Assembly: GCA_045644025.1 (NCBI GenBank)
Contig: JAZRGE010000017.1
Span: forward strand, 1 to 37,779
Length of the DNA: 37,779 bases
Direction of reading: 5' to 3'
Source of the DNA: JAZRGE01 sp045644025
Lineage (GTDB): Bacteria; Bacillota; Clostridia; Oscillospirales; Acutalibacteraceae
Part shown: positions 6,142 through 15,760 of the stretch, piece by piece
How the letters are laid out: each line of letters starts with the position of its first letter
Numbering within the stretch: the first letter of the stretch is position 1
Notes under the pieces: generated by a model
The model's database searches: none
What the model was told of the DNA's origin: nothing
What the model saw: the letters and a program-made list of their open reading frames with translations, nothing else
Program-made: the position numbers and the translations under genes

Positions 6142-7311
6142 TTGAAAAGGATATTCTCTCTGCTATCTGCTCTCCTTTTTCTGGCGCTTTGCGGCTGTTC
6201 CAAGCCACTTTCAAGCACCGAAGAGCAACAAGGCGAGCCCCTTCGCGGGATATGGATAGCCTACTACGAGCTGGATTTTCACTCGCTGAGTGAAGCCGAT
6301 TTTCGCAAGGCGGCAGAAGACAGAATGAACACGCTGGCAGGCGACGGCTACAACGCTGTTTTCTGCCACGTACGCCCGTTTTGCGATGCCATTTATCCAT
6401 CCAAGATATTCCCTTGGTCTAATGCCGATGATAGATCCCTGCCCCAGGGCATAAACCCGGGCTACGATCCGCTGGAGATAATTATCACCAAGGCACACAG
6501 CGCAGGCATTCAGCTCCACGCCTGGATAAATCCCTACAGAGTGGCCACCGGCCTGCCCAAGGACGACAATCCTTATTCTCACCTGGCAGAAAGCCACCCT
6601 GTGCGGCACTGGATGGCAGACGAAGACCCCACGAACAACACAGCTGCTATTGCAATCGATGCCGAAGGCGGCCGTGAGATCTATCTGAATCCCGCCCACC
6701 CTCTGGCCACCAAGCTTATTGCCGATGGTGTGCGCGAAATACTTGATAACTACGCTGTGGACGGCATCCATTTCGATGATTATTTCTATCCAACCGCCGA
6801 TCCTGCCTTCGATAAGATCAGCTACGATGCCTACGTAGATGGTGGCGGAAGTCTGAGTCTTGCCGATTGGCGGCGCAGCAACGTAAGTGCCATGGTGAGC
6901 ACCGTTTATGCTATAGCGCACCAAAAAGGCAGCATTTTTGGCATAAGCCCTGCGGCGGCCATCTCCCCCGAAAAGGACGACCGCAATTTCCAAAAGCTCT
7001 ACGCCGATATTTATCTCTGGATGGAGCGCGCAGGGTATATTGATTACATTATGCCCCAACTTTATTTCGGCTACGATTATCCGAAAGACGATTTCAAATT
7101 TCCCAATCTCCTGGCCGCCTGGAGCGAAGCCGAAAAGCACCCAACCCTTAAGCTCTATATAGGTCTTGGTGCCTACAAGCAAGGTCGGGAAGATGCGGGC
7201 AGTGATGAATGGCAAAGGCGAAGCGATATTATCTCGCGCCAGATAGCCGACTCCCTACAGCAAGCCGATGGATACGTAATATTTTCCTATAATTCAATAT
7301 ACAAACAGTGA
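6142..7311 (+). CDS. GHL10/YngK-type glycoside-hydrolase-like lipoprotein
   Basis: A 389-aa protein of the DUF187/GHL10 family, a TIM-barrel group related to glycoside hydrolases. The N-terminus is a lipoprotein signal with cysteine in LALCGC at about residue 20. The barrel has the usual landmarks: RGIWIAYYELDF, YNAVFCHVRPFCDAIYPS, LHAWINPYRV, a GIHFDDYFYP segment with likely catalytic acids, and YIDYIMPQLYFGYD near the end. The start is TTG, with GGAGGT 8 bases upstream. It is the first gene of a two-gene unit with the amidase protein, 24 bases apart, which suggests a joint role in cell-wall glycan turnover. Enzyme specificity is not established for the family. Confidence 0.87.
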   Translation: MKRIFSLLSALLFLALCGCSKPLSSTEEQQGEPLRGIWIAYYELDFHSLSEADFRKAAEDRMNTLAGDGYNAVFCHVRPFCDAIYPSKIFPWSNADDRSLPQGINPGYDPLEIIITKAHSAGIQLHAWINPYRVATGLPKDDNPYSHLAESHPVRHWMADEDPTNNTAAIAIDAEGGREIYLNPAHPLATKLIADGVREILDNYAVDGIHFDDYFYPTADPAFDKISYDAYVDGGGSLSLADWRRSNVSAMVSTVYAIAHQKGSIFGISPAAAISPEKDDRNFQKLYADIYLWMERAGYIDYIMPQLYFGYDYPKDDFKFPNLLAAWSEAEKHPTLKLYIGLGAYKQGREDAGSDEWQRRSDIISRQIADSLQQADGYVIFSYNSIYKQ

Positions 7312-7335
7312 GCACAAAAGAAAGGAACGTTAAAG

Positions 7336-10194
7336 TTGAACGATCTCTACATCTATGAACCCGGCGAAACCCCCAACAGGCACGTGCCCCTTTGGGTCTT
7401 AGTCACCATTATTGCATTAGTGGTGGCTCTGCTTGTTGCGTCCACCTGCTATATGTTCCTTGCTCCCAAGACGGTTGCCGAGCCCCCACGCTCTCTCACA
7501 AAATCAGCCGCTCTGTTTCCCGATAATTTCTACGGCCTGCAGGTGGATATCACCGGCAAGGATAACGCTGAAATAGATACGGCATTACTTTTCAGCGCCA
7601 TTAAGAAACTGGACAACGTGGTGCTCTACACTCAGGACTACACCCAGACCGATACACTCAAATATGCAATTCAAGCCGCCTATAATCAAGGCCTTTCACC
7701 CTACGTTATGTTTGATATCGGCAAGGCCGCTTTGGGCTTTGCTCGGGGTGTTGATCTTCAGCAGGCAGGCAATAATCTTAAGGGTATATGCAGCGTAAAA
7801 GAGCTGGCAGGCGTGCTCTTCACAGGCTGGGAGCTCTACCTTTCCGAGAAAAGATTGGAATCCCCCCTTGCCTTCAACTACACCATTGAAGATCTTTGCA
7901 AGGTAGCCAGATTCTCCGATCCCGAGCTTTTTATCGGCCTTTATTGCTCGGGCAGCCCCGAGGAAAACTCCGCACCCATTGCCTGGGCCGAGCGCGATTT
8001 TTTTGATATGGTGCTTATCGATGGCGGTGGATACGTGAACGGCCCCAAATCTTCTTATGAAGAGAATGTGAAGGCTTGGGAAAGCGCCATCGGTGAACAC
8101 GCCGAGACAATTCACATCATTCGTTCCGGCCGCCTGGGCAGCAGTTTTCTTGGCTGGAACGAGCCACAGCAGATGCTTTGGCAGGCTGTCACCTTAAAGA
8201 CCGAAATCGGCCTGCAGTTCTGCCTGGATGATCAGGAGGCTCTTGCAGCCGATACCACCAACGCCTCTCCCCTGCTTTATGATTTTCTGGCCGATCTGGC
8301 CGACAACAACTATATAATCAAAGATCTGGTGTTCACATCTCCTTCGGCACAAAACAGCTCCACCTATAGCTCGGTGGTAGTTTTTGCGGGAGCTTCCGAT
8401 CCCGCTCATCCCCTTTTAATGAACGGAGAAGAAATCCCGCGCGATAATCTTGGCCACTTCGAGAAGGTTGTGAATCTAAAGCCGGGCGACAACAAGATAG
8501 TCTTCACCCACAAGAGCAGAGACTACACCTTCAGCATCAACTACATTCAGGCCATTCTCGCTTTGGTTTATCCTAATTCCACCGAGTATTATCACAGCGG
8601 CAGCAAGGTTTCTGTTTCGGCTGTAGCCAAAAAGGGCAGCAACGTGAAAGCCACGATCGGTGATAAGACTGTGACATTGAAGCAGGAATCCTTCTATGAA
8701 GAGTCGGTGGATACCTTTGGCGAATATTACACATTTGTGGGCACCATCACTCTGCCCGTGCTGGCAGCGGATACAAATCTGGGCAAGGTGAAATTTGAGG
8801 CCACACTCAACGGCGAAACTCACGAAAAAGAGGGCGGCACCATTGCTGTTTATAAAAAGCAGCAAAAGCCCCAGAAGCCCAAACCCGATCCCGATCCAAC
8901 CTTCACTCTGCCCGAAGAATCGGGATATATAAACGTTGGCTCAAACTACATTGCCGAAGTGATAATTGATAGAGCTGAGACATTCGACGGAAAGAATCTC
9001 AACGATTATTCCCAGCCCACCAACTCCTATCTGCCCAAAGGCACCGTGGATTATTGCAAATCCACCGCCGATAGGCTCTTTAATTCCGATGGTGAAAAGC
9101 TTTACTACCGCACCATGCGCTACGGCAAAAGAGTCTATGAATCCAGCGATCGCAACGGAAAAGAAATCAAGGTATACGAAGGCACTCTGCCCGATACTAA
9201 CAAGCTTTCTCTGGCCTACCTTAAGGAATCCGACCGCAACACCGCTATTGCCTTTAGTGTGGATTGGAAGGCTCCTTTCCGTTTTGAGACCTACGGCCAG
9301 CAATATATCGACGACAACCGTGGTGAATCAAGGCCTTACTACACGGTAAATTCCGTTACCTGCACGTATATAGATATCACGTTCTGCTACGCTGTGAATG
9401 CTGAAGGCAGCATAAACTTTGCCTCTGATAATCCAATCTTCTCTTCCGCACAATGGATAAAGAACGAGGCCGACTACACCCTAAGGCTCCACCTTCGCAA
9501 AACGGGCGGACTTTACGGCTGGAACGCTGAGTACGACAGCGAAGGCAGATTAGTCTTCACCTTCCTGCATCCTGCCAAGATTGCAAGCGCCGATAATATC
9601 TACGGTGTTTCCCTGGAGGGCACCGTGATTCTTCTTGATCCCGGCCACACAGGCACCGCCGAAGAAGGCGCCACCCACAATCTCTTTGGCAAGAGTTCTA
9701 AGTACAATGTAACCGAAGCCATGGCTAACCTCACCCTTAGCCTGGAGATAAAAAGGCAGCTTGAATCGCTGGGAGCCACGGTTTATCTCACCAGATCCCA
9801 CAACAATCTGGAATCCACGCTCACGCTCAACGAAAGAATCGATATGATCGAAAAGATCAAGCCCGATATCTTTATCTCGGTACATCACAACTATAATAAG
9901 TACAACTCCGCCCAGGGCTTCAGCTCGTTCTACTTCACCCCAATGGCTTGGAGATTGTGCCAAAAGATTTATGATGCCACCGACGATATAGATCTCTACC
10001 GAGAGATGCGCGGAAATATGTGGCACACCTACTATATCACACGTGTTACCGATTGCCCTGCAGTGCTCACAGAGAATGGCTTTATGAGCAGCGATTATGA
10101 ATATCAGAACATAATAACCGATGCATCTGCCAACCAAAAGCGCGCAGCCGCCACGGTGAAGGGCATTGTGGATTATTTCAAATCAATACAGTAA
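7336..10194 (+). CDS. Large membrane-anchored N-acetylmuramoyl-L-alanine amidase with extra N-terminal domain
   Basis: A 952-aa wall enzyme. Residues about 18-45 are one membrane anchor. Residues about 60-330 resemble a TIM-barrel hydrolase-like domain (YGLQVDITG, SPYVMFDIG, FIGLYCSG, DMVLIDGGG). Residues about 340-510 look like Ig/Big-type beta modules (PGDNKIVFTHK, GSKVSVSAVA), followed by a Pro/Lys linker QKPQKPKPDPDP. A second linker region leads to the Amidase_3 domain at about 762-952. Its zinc and catalytic residues are visible: His771 in LDPGHTG, Glu794, His850 in SVHHN and Glu913 in LTENGF. The start is TTG with AAAGGAACG upstream. Amidase activity on peptidoglycan is well supported; the role of the N-terminal domain is inferred. 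Confidence 0.88.
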   Translation: MNDLYIYEPGETPNRHVPLWVLVTIIALVVALLVASTCYMFLAPKTVAEPPRSLTKSAALFPDNFYGLQVDITGKDNAEIDTALLFSAIKKLDNVVLYTQDYTQTDTLKYAIQAAYNQGLSPYVMFDIGKAALGFARGVDLQQAGNNLKGICSVKELAGVLFTGWELYLSEKRLESPLAFNYTIEDLCKVARFSDPELFIGLYCSGSPEENSAPIAWAERDFFDMVLIDGGGYVNGPKSSYEENVKAWESAIGEHAETIHIIRSGRLGSSFLGWNEPQQMLWQAVTLKTEIGLQFCLDDQEALAADTTNASPLLYDFLADLADNNYIIKDLVFTSPSAQNSSTYSSVVVFAGASDPAHPLLMNGEEIPRDNLGHFEKVVNLKPGDNKIVFTHKSRDYTFSINYIQAILALVYPNSTEYYHSGSKVSVSAVAKKGSNVKATIGDKTVTLKQESFYEESVDTFGEYYTFVGTITLPVLAADTNLGKVKFEATLNGETHEKEGGTIAVYKKQQKPQKPKPDPDPTFTLPEESGYINVGSNYIAEVIIDRAETFDGKNLNDYSQPTNSYLPKGTVDYCKSTADRLFNSDGEKLYYRTMRYGKRVYESSDRNGKEIKVYEGTLPDTNKLSLAYLKESDRNTAIAFSVDWKAPFRFETYGQQYIDDNRGESRPYYTVNSVTCTYIDITFCYAVNAEGSINFASDNPIFSSAQWIKNEADYTLRLHLRKTGGLYGWNAEYDSEGRLVFTFLHPAKIASADNIYGVSLEGTVILLDPGHTGTAEEGATHNLFGKSSKYNVTEAMANLTLSLEIKRQLESLGATVYLTRSHNNLESTLTLNERIDMIEKIKPDIFISVHHNYNKYNSAQGFSSFYFTPMAWRLCQKIYDATDDIDLYREMRGNMWHTYYITRVTDCPAVLTENGFMSSDYEYQNIITDASANQKRAAATVKGIVDYFKSIQ

Positions 10195-10200
10195 AACAAA

Positions 10201-10232
10201 ACACCCCGAAGAGATCTTCGGGGTGTTTTTTA
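10201..10232. terminator. Terminator between the amidase and alpha/beta hydrolase genes
   Basis: ACACCCCGAAG-AGAT-CTTCGGGGTGT is an 11-bp perfect stem followed by a T-run. On the left it has AAAACAAA, so it can serve the convergent minus-strand hydrolase gene as well. Confidence 0.94.
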
Positions 10233-10238
10233 TATCTT

Positions 10239-10910
10239 TTAGAAGCATTCTTTGCAAAATTCGTAGGCTATTTCATCGGTAGTGCGGCGCTGTGCTAAAA
10301 GCCAATCAATTATCTCTGTGCTGCGATAAGCGTAGTCGATACCATCGTTGTGCCCATATCCTTCGGCCACCAGCATCTTTGCGCTTCCGCCGTGGGCATT
10401 CACCGAATCCACCACCATCTGGGTGCAGGCAATCGGCACAAGATCATCCATATCGCCGTGAGCGGCGTAGATCGGGGTAGTCTTAAGATTGGTGTAGCGC
10501 CAGGGCATTCCGCCGCCCGAAATAGGTGCCATTGCAGAGAAGAAATTGGGATAAGCCATACCCATTGCAAAGGTGCCGTAGCCACCCATGCTGTTGCCTG
10601 TGATACATATACGGTCGGGCTTGATATCATATTCTGCCACAACCTTATCTATTATCTTTTTAAGATCCTTCACCACGTTATCCCAAACGCAATCCTCGGG
10701 ACACTGGGGAGCCAGCACCACGGCATTATATTCCCTGCCTTCGGCAATCAGCTTAGAAACAGCATGGCGCTGAATGTGATCGTATTTAAGGCCACGCTCA
10801 CCTGCTCCGTGGAGATAGATCATAAGGGGCAGATCGGCATAATTATCGGGGTAATACACTCCGTAGTTCATATAACACTTTTCATCGGCCGGATAAAACT
10901 TAAAATTCAT
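10239..10910 (-). CDS. Alpha/beta hydrolase, phospholipase/esterase type
   Basis: A 223-aa cytoplasmic serine hydrolase with no signal peptide. The oxyanion-hole motif HGAGERG is at residues 34-40. The nucleophile is Ser107 in GNSMGG, the acid is probably Asp155 in HGDMDDLVP, and the base is His187 in GYGHND. The arrangement is that of the dienelactone hydrolase/feruloyl esterase-like group, often annotated as phospholipase/carboxylesterase. The gene is monocistronic with its own promoter and a GGAGG site 7 bases before ATG. The substrate cannot be read from the sequence. Confidence 0.85.
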   Translation of the reverse strand: MNFKFYPADEKCYMNYGVYYPDNYADLPLMIYLHGAGERGLKYDHIQRHAVSKLIAEGREYNAVVLAPQCPEDCVWDNVVKDLKKIIDKVVAEYDIKPDRICITGNSMGGYGTFAMGMAYPNFFSAMAPISGGGMPWRYTNLKTTPIYAAHGDMDDLVPIACTQMVVDSVNAHGGSAKMLVAEGYGHNDGIDYAYRSTEIIDWLLAQRRTTDEIAYEFCKECF

Positions 10911-10928
10911 AACATCGCCTCCAAGAAA

Positions 10929-10957
10929 TTTATATCACATATTCCGAAATAAATCAA
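10929..10957 (-). promoter_or_regulatory. SigA-type promoter of the alpha/beta hydrolase gene
   Basis: On the minus strand, TTGATT (10957-10952) and TATAAA (10934-10929) are spaced by 17 bases, about 18 bases before the start codon. Confidence 0.68.
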
Positions 10958-11058
10958 TCACCCTAAATTTAATTTACATCCTTTTTTCAGCAAAAACTGC
11001 GCAAACGCCGAAGTATAATAAACAGGAATAAGCACATTATAAACCAGAGGTGAACATG

Positions 11059-11292
11059 ATGAAAAAAACTATTTGCAAAAAGGAATACGATACCGAAACG
11101 GGCCGACTTCTGGGTGTTGCCGCCAAAGGCACCTTCGGCGACCCTGCAGGCTATGAAGAGAGGCTCTACTCCACCCCCGACGGCTACTATTTTATCTATG
11201 GCATAGGTGGAGCCGATTCCCCCTACCCTGCCGAAAACATTAAGCGAATGTCCCGCGATGCGGCGGAAGAATGGGTAGAAAAAAATCTATAA
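11059..11292 (+). CDS. Small protein of unknown function
   Basis: A 77-aa soluble protein; I do not recognise a named family. It has the pattern E-Y-D-T-E-T-G-R-L-L-G near the start, a YEERLYSTPDGYYFIYGIGG core that looks like a small beta-sheet, and an acidic C-terminal helix RMSRDAAEEWVEKNL. ATG at 11059 is chosen over GTG 11050 and ATG 11056 because AGAGGTG then lies 6-7 bases upstream. A TATAAT box is at 11014-11019 but without a clear -35. A strong terminator follows the stop directly, which supports a real gene. Confidence 0.72.
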   Translation: MKKTICKKEYDTETGRLLGVAAKGTFGDPAGYEERLYSTPDGYYFIYGIGGADSPYPAENIKRMSRDAAEEWVEKNL

Positions 11293-11293
11293 G

Positions 11294-11328
11294 AAAAGCG
11301 CCGATGGAGTTTTCCATCGGCGCTTTTT
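11294..11328. terminator. Bidirectional terminator between the small protein gene and rsmE
   Basis: AAAAGCGCCGATGGA and TCCATCGGCGCTTTTT form a perfect stem of 15 bp including the A/T flanks, with a GTTT loop. It ends both the plus-strand small gene and the minus-strand operon ending in rsmE. Confidence 0.94.
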
Positions 11329-11329
11329 A

Positions 11330-12052
11330 TTAATCCATATTTCCCGTGAGAAGCATCACGGCACCCAGAGCCGCCAGCGGTGCTGTAACGGCGCGCAGTA
11401 TCCTGGGGCCAAGCGTGGCCAGCTTGAAACCTGCTTTCTCAGCCTTTTCCACTTCGCCTTTATCAAAGCCGCCTTCAGGACCTATCACCAGGCCCACAGA
11501 ACCGCTCCTCGGCATTTCCATGGCCGAGAGAGCTATTCCGCCGCCCTCATAAAAAATGAGCGCAGAATCCATTTGCGAGCCGATTTTAAGGCATTCATCA
11601 AAGTTTATCACATCGTGCACTTTTGGCAGAATTCCGCGGCCGCATTGGCCTGCGGCTTCATTGGCTATCTTCTGCCAACGCTCCACCTTGCCCTTAGCGC
11701 CCTTAGCATCGGGGCGGGAAACACATCTTGCGGATATCACGGGGTATATCTCGCCCACACCCATTTCCACGACCTGGCGGATCACCAGATCGTTGCCATC
11801 GCCCTTAAGCAAGCACAAAAACAAAGCTGCGTTCACGCTCGGCTCAGTCTTATTAGTTTGCTTTTCAATTATTCTGAGTTGCACGGCATCGGCCGCGGCA
11901 GACACGATCTCGCAGCGGTAATCACTACCTGCAAGATCGTTCACGGTGAGTTCTTCACCCGGCTTCATCCGCAGCGATTTTGCTATATGCTGAGCATCTG
12001 CGCCATCAATGAAGGGCTCCTGCTCAAATCCTTTTTTGAAAAAACGCGGCAT
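11330..12052 (-). CDS. rsmE: 16S rRNA (uracil1498-N3)-methyltransferase
   Basis: A 240-aa SPOUT-class methyltransferase that methylates U1498 of 16S rRNA with S-adenosylmethionine. It starts with the family pattern MPRFF, carries a PUA-like N-terminal part (about 1-70), and has the knot motifs GLVIGPEGGF (about 187-196) and LGPRILRAVTAPLAAL near the end. The usual acid in the last motif (RILRxETA) is valine here (RAVTA), a change worth noting. It starts 8 bases after the GT2 gene stop and ends the glycosyltransferase operon. Confidence 0.93.
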   Translation of the reverse strand: MPRFFKKGFEQEPFIDGADAQHIAKSLRMKPGEELTVNDLAGSDYRCEIVSAAADAVQLRIIEKQTNKTEPSVNAALFLCLLKGDGNDLVIRQVVEMGVGEIYPVISARCVSRPDAKGAKGKVERWQKIANEAAGQCGRGILPKVHDVINFDECLKIGSQMDSALIFYEGGGIALSAMEMPRSGSVGLVIGPEGGFDKGEVEKAEKAGFKLATLGPRILRAVTAPLAALGAVMLLTGNMD

Positions 12053-12060
12053 TTTTATCC

Positions 12061-13023
12061 CTACTTTTTCAAGAAAATATCAATGTTGTATTTAGGTCTG
12101 CCTTTCACTTCGGTATATATCTTGCCGATATATTCACCGATCACGCCAAGGCAGAAAAGCTGAATTCCGCCAATAAGCCAGATGGATGCCACGATGGCTG
12201 TCCAGCCCTGCTGGGCATTGCCCGTGAACTTAGAAACCAGCGCATAAATAAGCCCCAGCACGCTTAGCAGGGAGATCACCACACCCAAGCCTGCAATAAA
12301 CTTGATGGGCTTCACACTGAAAGACGTGATGCCTTCCACAGCAAAGGAGAGCATTTTGCGGAAGGGATATTTGCTCTCCCCCGCCGCTCTTTTGCCGCGA
12401 GCATATTCCACCGATGTGGATTTGAAGCCGATAAGGGGCACGATTCCTCGAAGAAAGAGATTTACTTCTCTATAATCCGAAAGAGCTTCCAGAGCGCGGC
12501 GGCTCATAAGCCTGTAATCGGCGTGATTATACACAGTCTCGGCTCCCATAAAATTCATAAGCCTATAAAAACCGTGGGCTGTGCCGCGCTTAAAGGCAGA
12601 ATCGGTGCGTCGGCTTCCTCTCACACCGTAAACCACGTCGCACCCTCCAACGTATTCGGCCACGAATTTATCCAGCACCTCTATATCGTCCTGCAGATCG
12701 GCATCCAGGGAAATTGCGCAGTCACAATATTCTTTAGCCTGCATAAGGCCTGCCAAAAGGGCGTTTTGGTGGCCGCGGTTGCGGGAAAGCTTAACACCAC
12801 AGGCGAGTGGACTTTCTTTATGAAAATTTTCTATAAGCTCCCAGGTGTTGTCTCGGCTGCCATCATCCACAAAAAGGATTCGGCTGGCATCGCCGCACAC
12901 CCCGACATCAATCATTCTTTGCAGCTTATCTGCCAAAATTTCAAAGCTTTGGGGAAGCACCTCCTGCTCATTGTAGCAGGGCACCACCAGCCAAAGGCAG
13001 GGGCAGGAATTAAAATCACTCAT
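12061..13023 (-). CDS. GT2 polyprenyl-phosphate glycosyltransferase (CsbB/GtrB type)
   Basis: A 320-aa membrane glycosyltransferase that transfers a sugar from a nucleotide donor to undecaprenyl phosphate. The GT-A domain has VPCYNEQEVL near residue 13, VDDGSRDNTW, and the metal site in SLDADLQDD. Two C-terminal membrane helices lie at about 235-260 and 270-300, followed by the VKGRPKYNI tail typical of the CsbB/GtrB/YfdH family. The ATG at 13023 overlaps the YfhO-like stop by 8 bases and follows a GAGGAGG site, so the two are translationally coupled. In B. subtilis CsbB works with YfhO and GtcA to glycosylate lipoteichoic acid. The sugar here is unknown. Confidence 0.9.
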   Translation of the reverse strand: MSDFNSCPCLWLVVPCYNEQEVLPQSFEILADKLQRMIDVGVCGDASRILFVDDGSRDNTWELIENFHKESPLACGVKLSRNRGHQNALLAGLMQAKEYCDCAISLDADLQDDIEVLDKFVAEYVGGCDVVYGVRGSRRTDSAFKRGTAHGFYRLMNFMGAETVYNHADYRLMSRRALEALSDYREVNLFLRGIVPLIGFKSTSVEYARGKRAAGESKYPFRKMLSFAVEGITSFSVKPIKFIAGLGVVISLLSVLGLIYALVSKFTGNAQQGWTAIVASIWLIGGIQLFCLGVIGEYIGKIYTEVKGRPKYNIDIFLKK

Positions 13024-15757
13024 CCTTATTCTCCTCCTCGGCAGATATTTCGGCAGGGGCAAAGGATTCGGCCGAGAAACGGTTGGCAGATGCATCAAAA
13101 GCCCCCAGATCGATCACAAAGCCTTCGCTGTTGGATTCTTTATCAAATCGGTGAAGTTTGCGCTCTCTAAACTCGTTGTTCAGCTGTATTTCCTCGTCGT
13201 AATCGATATCATGCTCTAAAAGATACTGGAACTTAAGGTCAATTTCGTCGCTCTTGGCCCAACTTTCGCGAAGTTCGGCAATCTCGGGCCAGTTCTCTGC
13301 AAGAGCAGGGCGGCTGTAGCGCCTTACCTTGCGGCTGATAAATACTATAAGCAGGTAGATAAGCAACAAACCGACTCCGCCTATAGAAAGAAGAATTCCA
13401 TAGCCCAGGCCGGGTGTGGTGTAATCAAACCTTATGGTGCTGCTGCCCTTAGGCACAGCCACAGCCATAAATCCACCGTTCACCCTTTCCACATCCACAG
13501 CCTTGCCGTTCACAGTAGCACTCCAACCCTCTTCGTAGGGCACAGAGAAGAAGACCAGATTCTCTTTTTCCAGAGTGATTGTGGCGGTGAAGCCTTTATT
13601 ATCCTTTTCGAAGGAAGTGGCACAATTTTCACGGCGAGCGGCGCAATCGGCAGCATAGGTTTCATCAGAAAAATCGATATCCTGGCGATTAAGATTAAAT
13701 CCGCCTTCCACATCCAGCTCGTTGCCCACGATATAATCCTTGGCGATGTTTGTGAGCAGATCGGAATATTTAGCAATCTGCTCAGGAGAAAGCAGCATAG
13801 CCTTAAGCAGCATAAGGTGGCGATTGTTTTCTCCGTAGTAGCTGGCCTGCTCCTCGGTCATATAGTAATCGTAGGTGAAGCCGTAGGGAATATAGTTTTC
13901 ATTCTCCCAAACGGCAAAACCGTTCATATCATTTCTTATCAGCTCAAAACCGGGCATTTTGGGATCACCGTAGCTGTTGGTGAAATCGTCGCCGGTGGTG
14001 GGATCCAGCACGTATCTCACCGAAAGCAGCGAACGTATACCATAGGTATGCACGGTAGGCCTGCTGGCCACGCCGCGTTCTTCGCCCACCCATTCGTAGA
14101 ATTCAGTCACCGAGCCGGGCACAATGGAATGAAATGCGTTAATACTATCGTAATCCAAGAACATACCCGTATTATCCACACCGTCGTAGACGTCTATGCG
14201 ATAATCGTCCTTTTCGCCGGGGAGATCCATTTCACCCTCCAGCAGTTGGCCGATCATTACGGAATGTTCATCATAAGAATGGGTCTTACCGCAGGCTATA
14301 AAATAGAAACTATATAGCATAGAGAATATGCAAACGCAACCGATAGCCATACCATAGAAGAACTTAGGTTTGCGTTTGATAAAGACCATAAGCAGACGGA
14401 ACACCACAAGAGCAGTGACGGCAATGATCACAGTCACCCAGAAGCGGGTCTTAAAGGTGGTGCTATCGGCACTATCGGCTGTGAATAGGCCGAATCGGGA
14501 AACCTCGCCCAGCTCGTTGAGACCGGCAGGATAAAGGCCAACGGCCAGAGTGAAAGCCAAAGTGATGCCTGCGGCCCAGCGGAAGGATTTGTTCACAGGG
14601 ATGCTGTGATCCTCCAGCGCCATCACACTTGCGAGCGACATCATCAGCACGATCATATAGAACCAACGGGCATAATAAGCCTCGTTGAACATATAGAAAA
14701 CGGAATTAAGCAGAGGCACCGCAGCCATAAACCCAAGCACGCAGATCATTCTGCGAAGCCAATGTCCGCGTTTATATTGCAGCCAGGCAATAACGCCTGT
14801 CATACCAACCAGGGGCAACCAGCCGCTCACCGAAGACCATTTGGCGTTGGCATCGGCAAAGAAGATCGGCCTTGCTGGCAGATCCGGTGGGAAGAAGAAG
14901 CACTGCAGGATATAGAGATATCGCTGCTCGTTGGAATAAAGGAATGCGTTCCAGCCATAAAGGAAGTTGTCCAACCTGTTGTTTTGCATAAGGGCAAAAA
15001 CAGTGGGCAGCAGCACGGCGCAGGCCATAAGGCCGCCGATAGCCACTTCCAGCACCATAAGGAAGAAGCGGCTAACCTTTTGCTTCCAGCAACCCGAAAC
15101 GGTGCGAACGAACCAATAGATTATGCAGAAAACTGCCATCCCAAAGAAGAAGAAATAGTTGGAAAGGGCGCAGATAAAAACAGCCAGCGCCAACCAGCCG
15201 CGGCGGTTTTCGGTGATAAACACCTCTAATGCCAGAAGCAACAACGGGAAAAAGACAATTGCTTCGTGGAAATGATTAAAGAATATGTTGTAGACAGAAA
15301 AGCCCGAAAAGGCATAGAGTAGGCCGCCCAGCATAGCGCTCTGGGGGCGGTGGACAAATCGGCGAATATAGAAATAGGCTGTGAATGCCGAAAGTGCAAA
15401 CTTTAATATAAGCAGAGGACCCATAAGATGGGGAACGAAATCGGTGGGGAAAGGCAGGGTGAGCCAGAAGAAGGGGCTACCCAGCAGATAAAAACTATAG
15501 GAGCCGATAAAATTCACGCCCAGATCGGTGTCCCAGTTCCAAAGCACGGCACCTTCGCGCACGGCACGGTGGCACATCTGATAAAAAGGCACCTGCTGCA
15601 CGTTGAAATCTCCGTAGAAGAGGAAATAGCCCTTATCCAAAATAATAAAGGGCACAAAAAACACAATGCTCACCCCAAGGGCCAAGAAAAAAGTAGCCCA
15701 ATGCAGCTCTTTTTTTCTTTCCCGCAGGGCCTTGGAACTATGATTCATAAGATCCAT
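13016..15757 (-). CDS. YfhO-like multi-pass membrane glycosyltransferase
   Basis: A 913-aa protein of the bacterial YfhO family (GT-C-like). Residues about 20-480 hold some 12-14 membrane helices. The first outside loop has YGDFNVQQVPFYQ and a WNWDTDLG segment, where the catalytic acid of this type is expected. A large outside domain follows (about 490-780), then another membrane helix (about 785-810) and a charged cytoplasmic tail of about 100 residues that is rich in Glu and unusual in length. It starts 3 bases after the upstream GT-C gene and overlaps the GT2 gene. The established B. subtilis homologue moves sugars from lipid carriers to lipoteichoic acid outside the cell; an equivalent role is inferred here. 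Confidence 0.87.
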   Translation of the reverse strand: MDLMNHSSKALRERKKELHWATFFLALGVSIVFFVPFIILDKGYFLFYGDFNVQQVPFYQMCHRAVREGAVLWNWDTDLGVNFIGSYSFYLLGSPFFWLTLPFPTDFVPHLMGPLLILKFALSAFTAYFYIRRFVHRPQSAMLGGLLYAFSGFSVYNIFFNHFHEAIVFFPLLLLALEVFITENRRGWLALAVFICALSNYFFFFGMAVFCIIYWFVRTVSGCWKQKVSRFFLMVLEVAIGGLMACAVLLPTVFALMQNNRLDNFLYGWNAFLYSNEQRYLYILQCFFFPPDLPARPIFFADANAKWSSVSGWLPLVGMTGVIAWLQYKRGHWLRRMICVLGFMAAVPLLNSVFYMFNEAYYARWFYMIVLMMSLASVMALEDHSIPVNKSFRWAAGITLAFTLAVGLYPAGLNELGEVSRFGLFTADSADSTTFKTRFWVTVIIAVTALVVFRLLMVFIKRKPKFFYGMAIGCVCIFSMLYSFYFIACGKTHSYDEHSVMIGQLLEGEMDLPGEKDDYRIDVYDGVDNTGMFLDYDSINAFHSIVPGSVTEFYEWVGEERGVASRPTVHTYGIRSLLSVRYVLDPTTGDDFTNSYGDPKMPGFELIRNDMNGFAVWENENYIPYGFTYDYYMTEEQASYYGENNRHLMLLKAMLLSPEQIAKYSDLLTNIAKDYIVGNELDVEGGFNLNRQDIDFSDETYAADCAARRENCATSFEKDNKGFTATITLEKENLVFFSVPYEEGWSATVNGKAVDVERVNGGFMAVAVPKGSSTIRFDYTTPGLGYGILLSIGGVGLLLIYLLIVFISRKVRRYSRPALAENWPEIAELRESWAKSDEIDLKFQYLLEHDIDYDEEIQLNNEFRERKLHRFDKESNSEGFVIDLGAFDASANRFSAESFAPAEISAEEENKDE

Positions 15758-15760
15758 TTT

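Noticed and set aside
6211..7215. Open frame of 334 codons on the minus strand
   Set aside because: It is fully inside the GHL10 gene in antisense, without start signals or family motifs.
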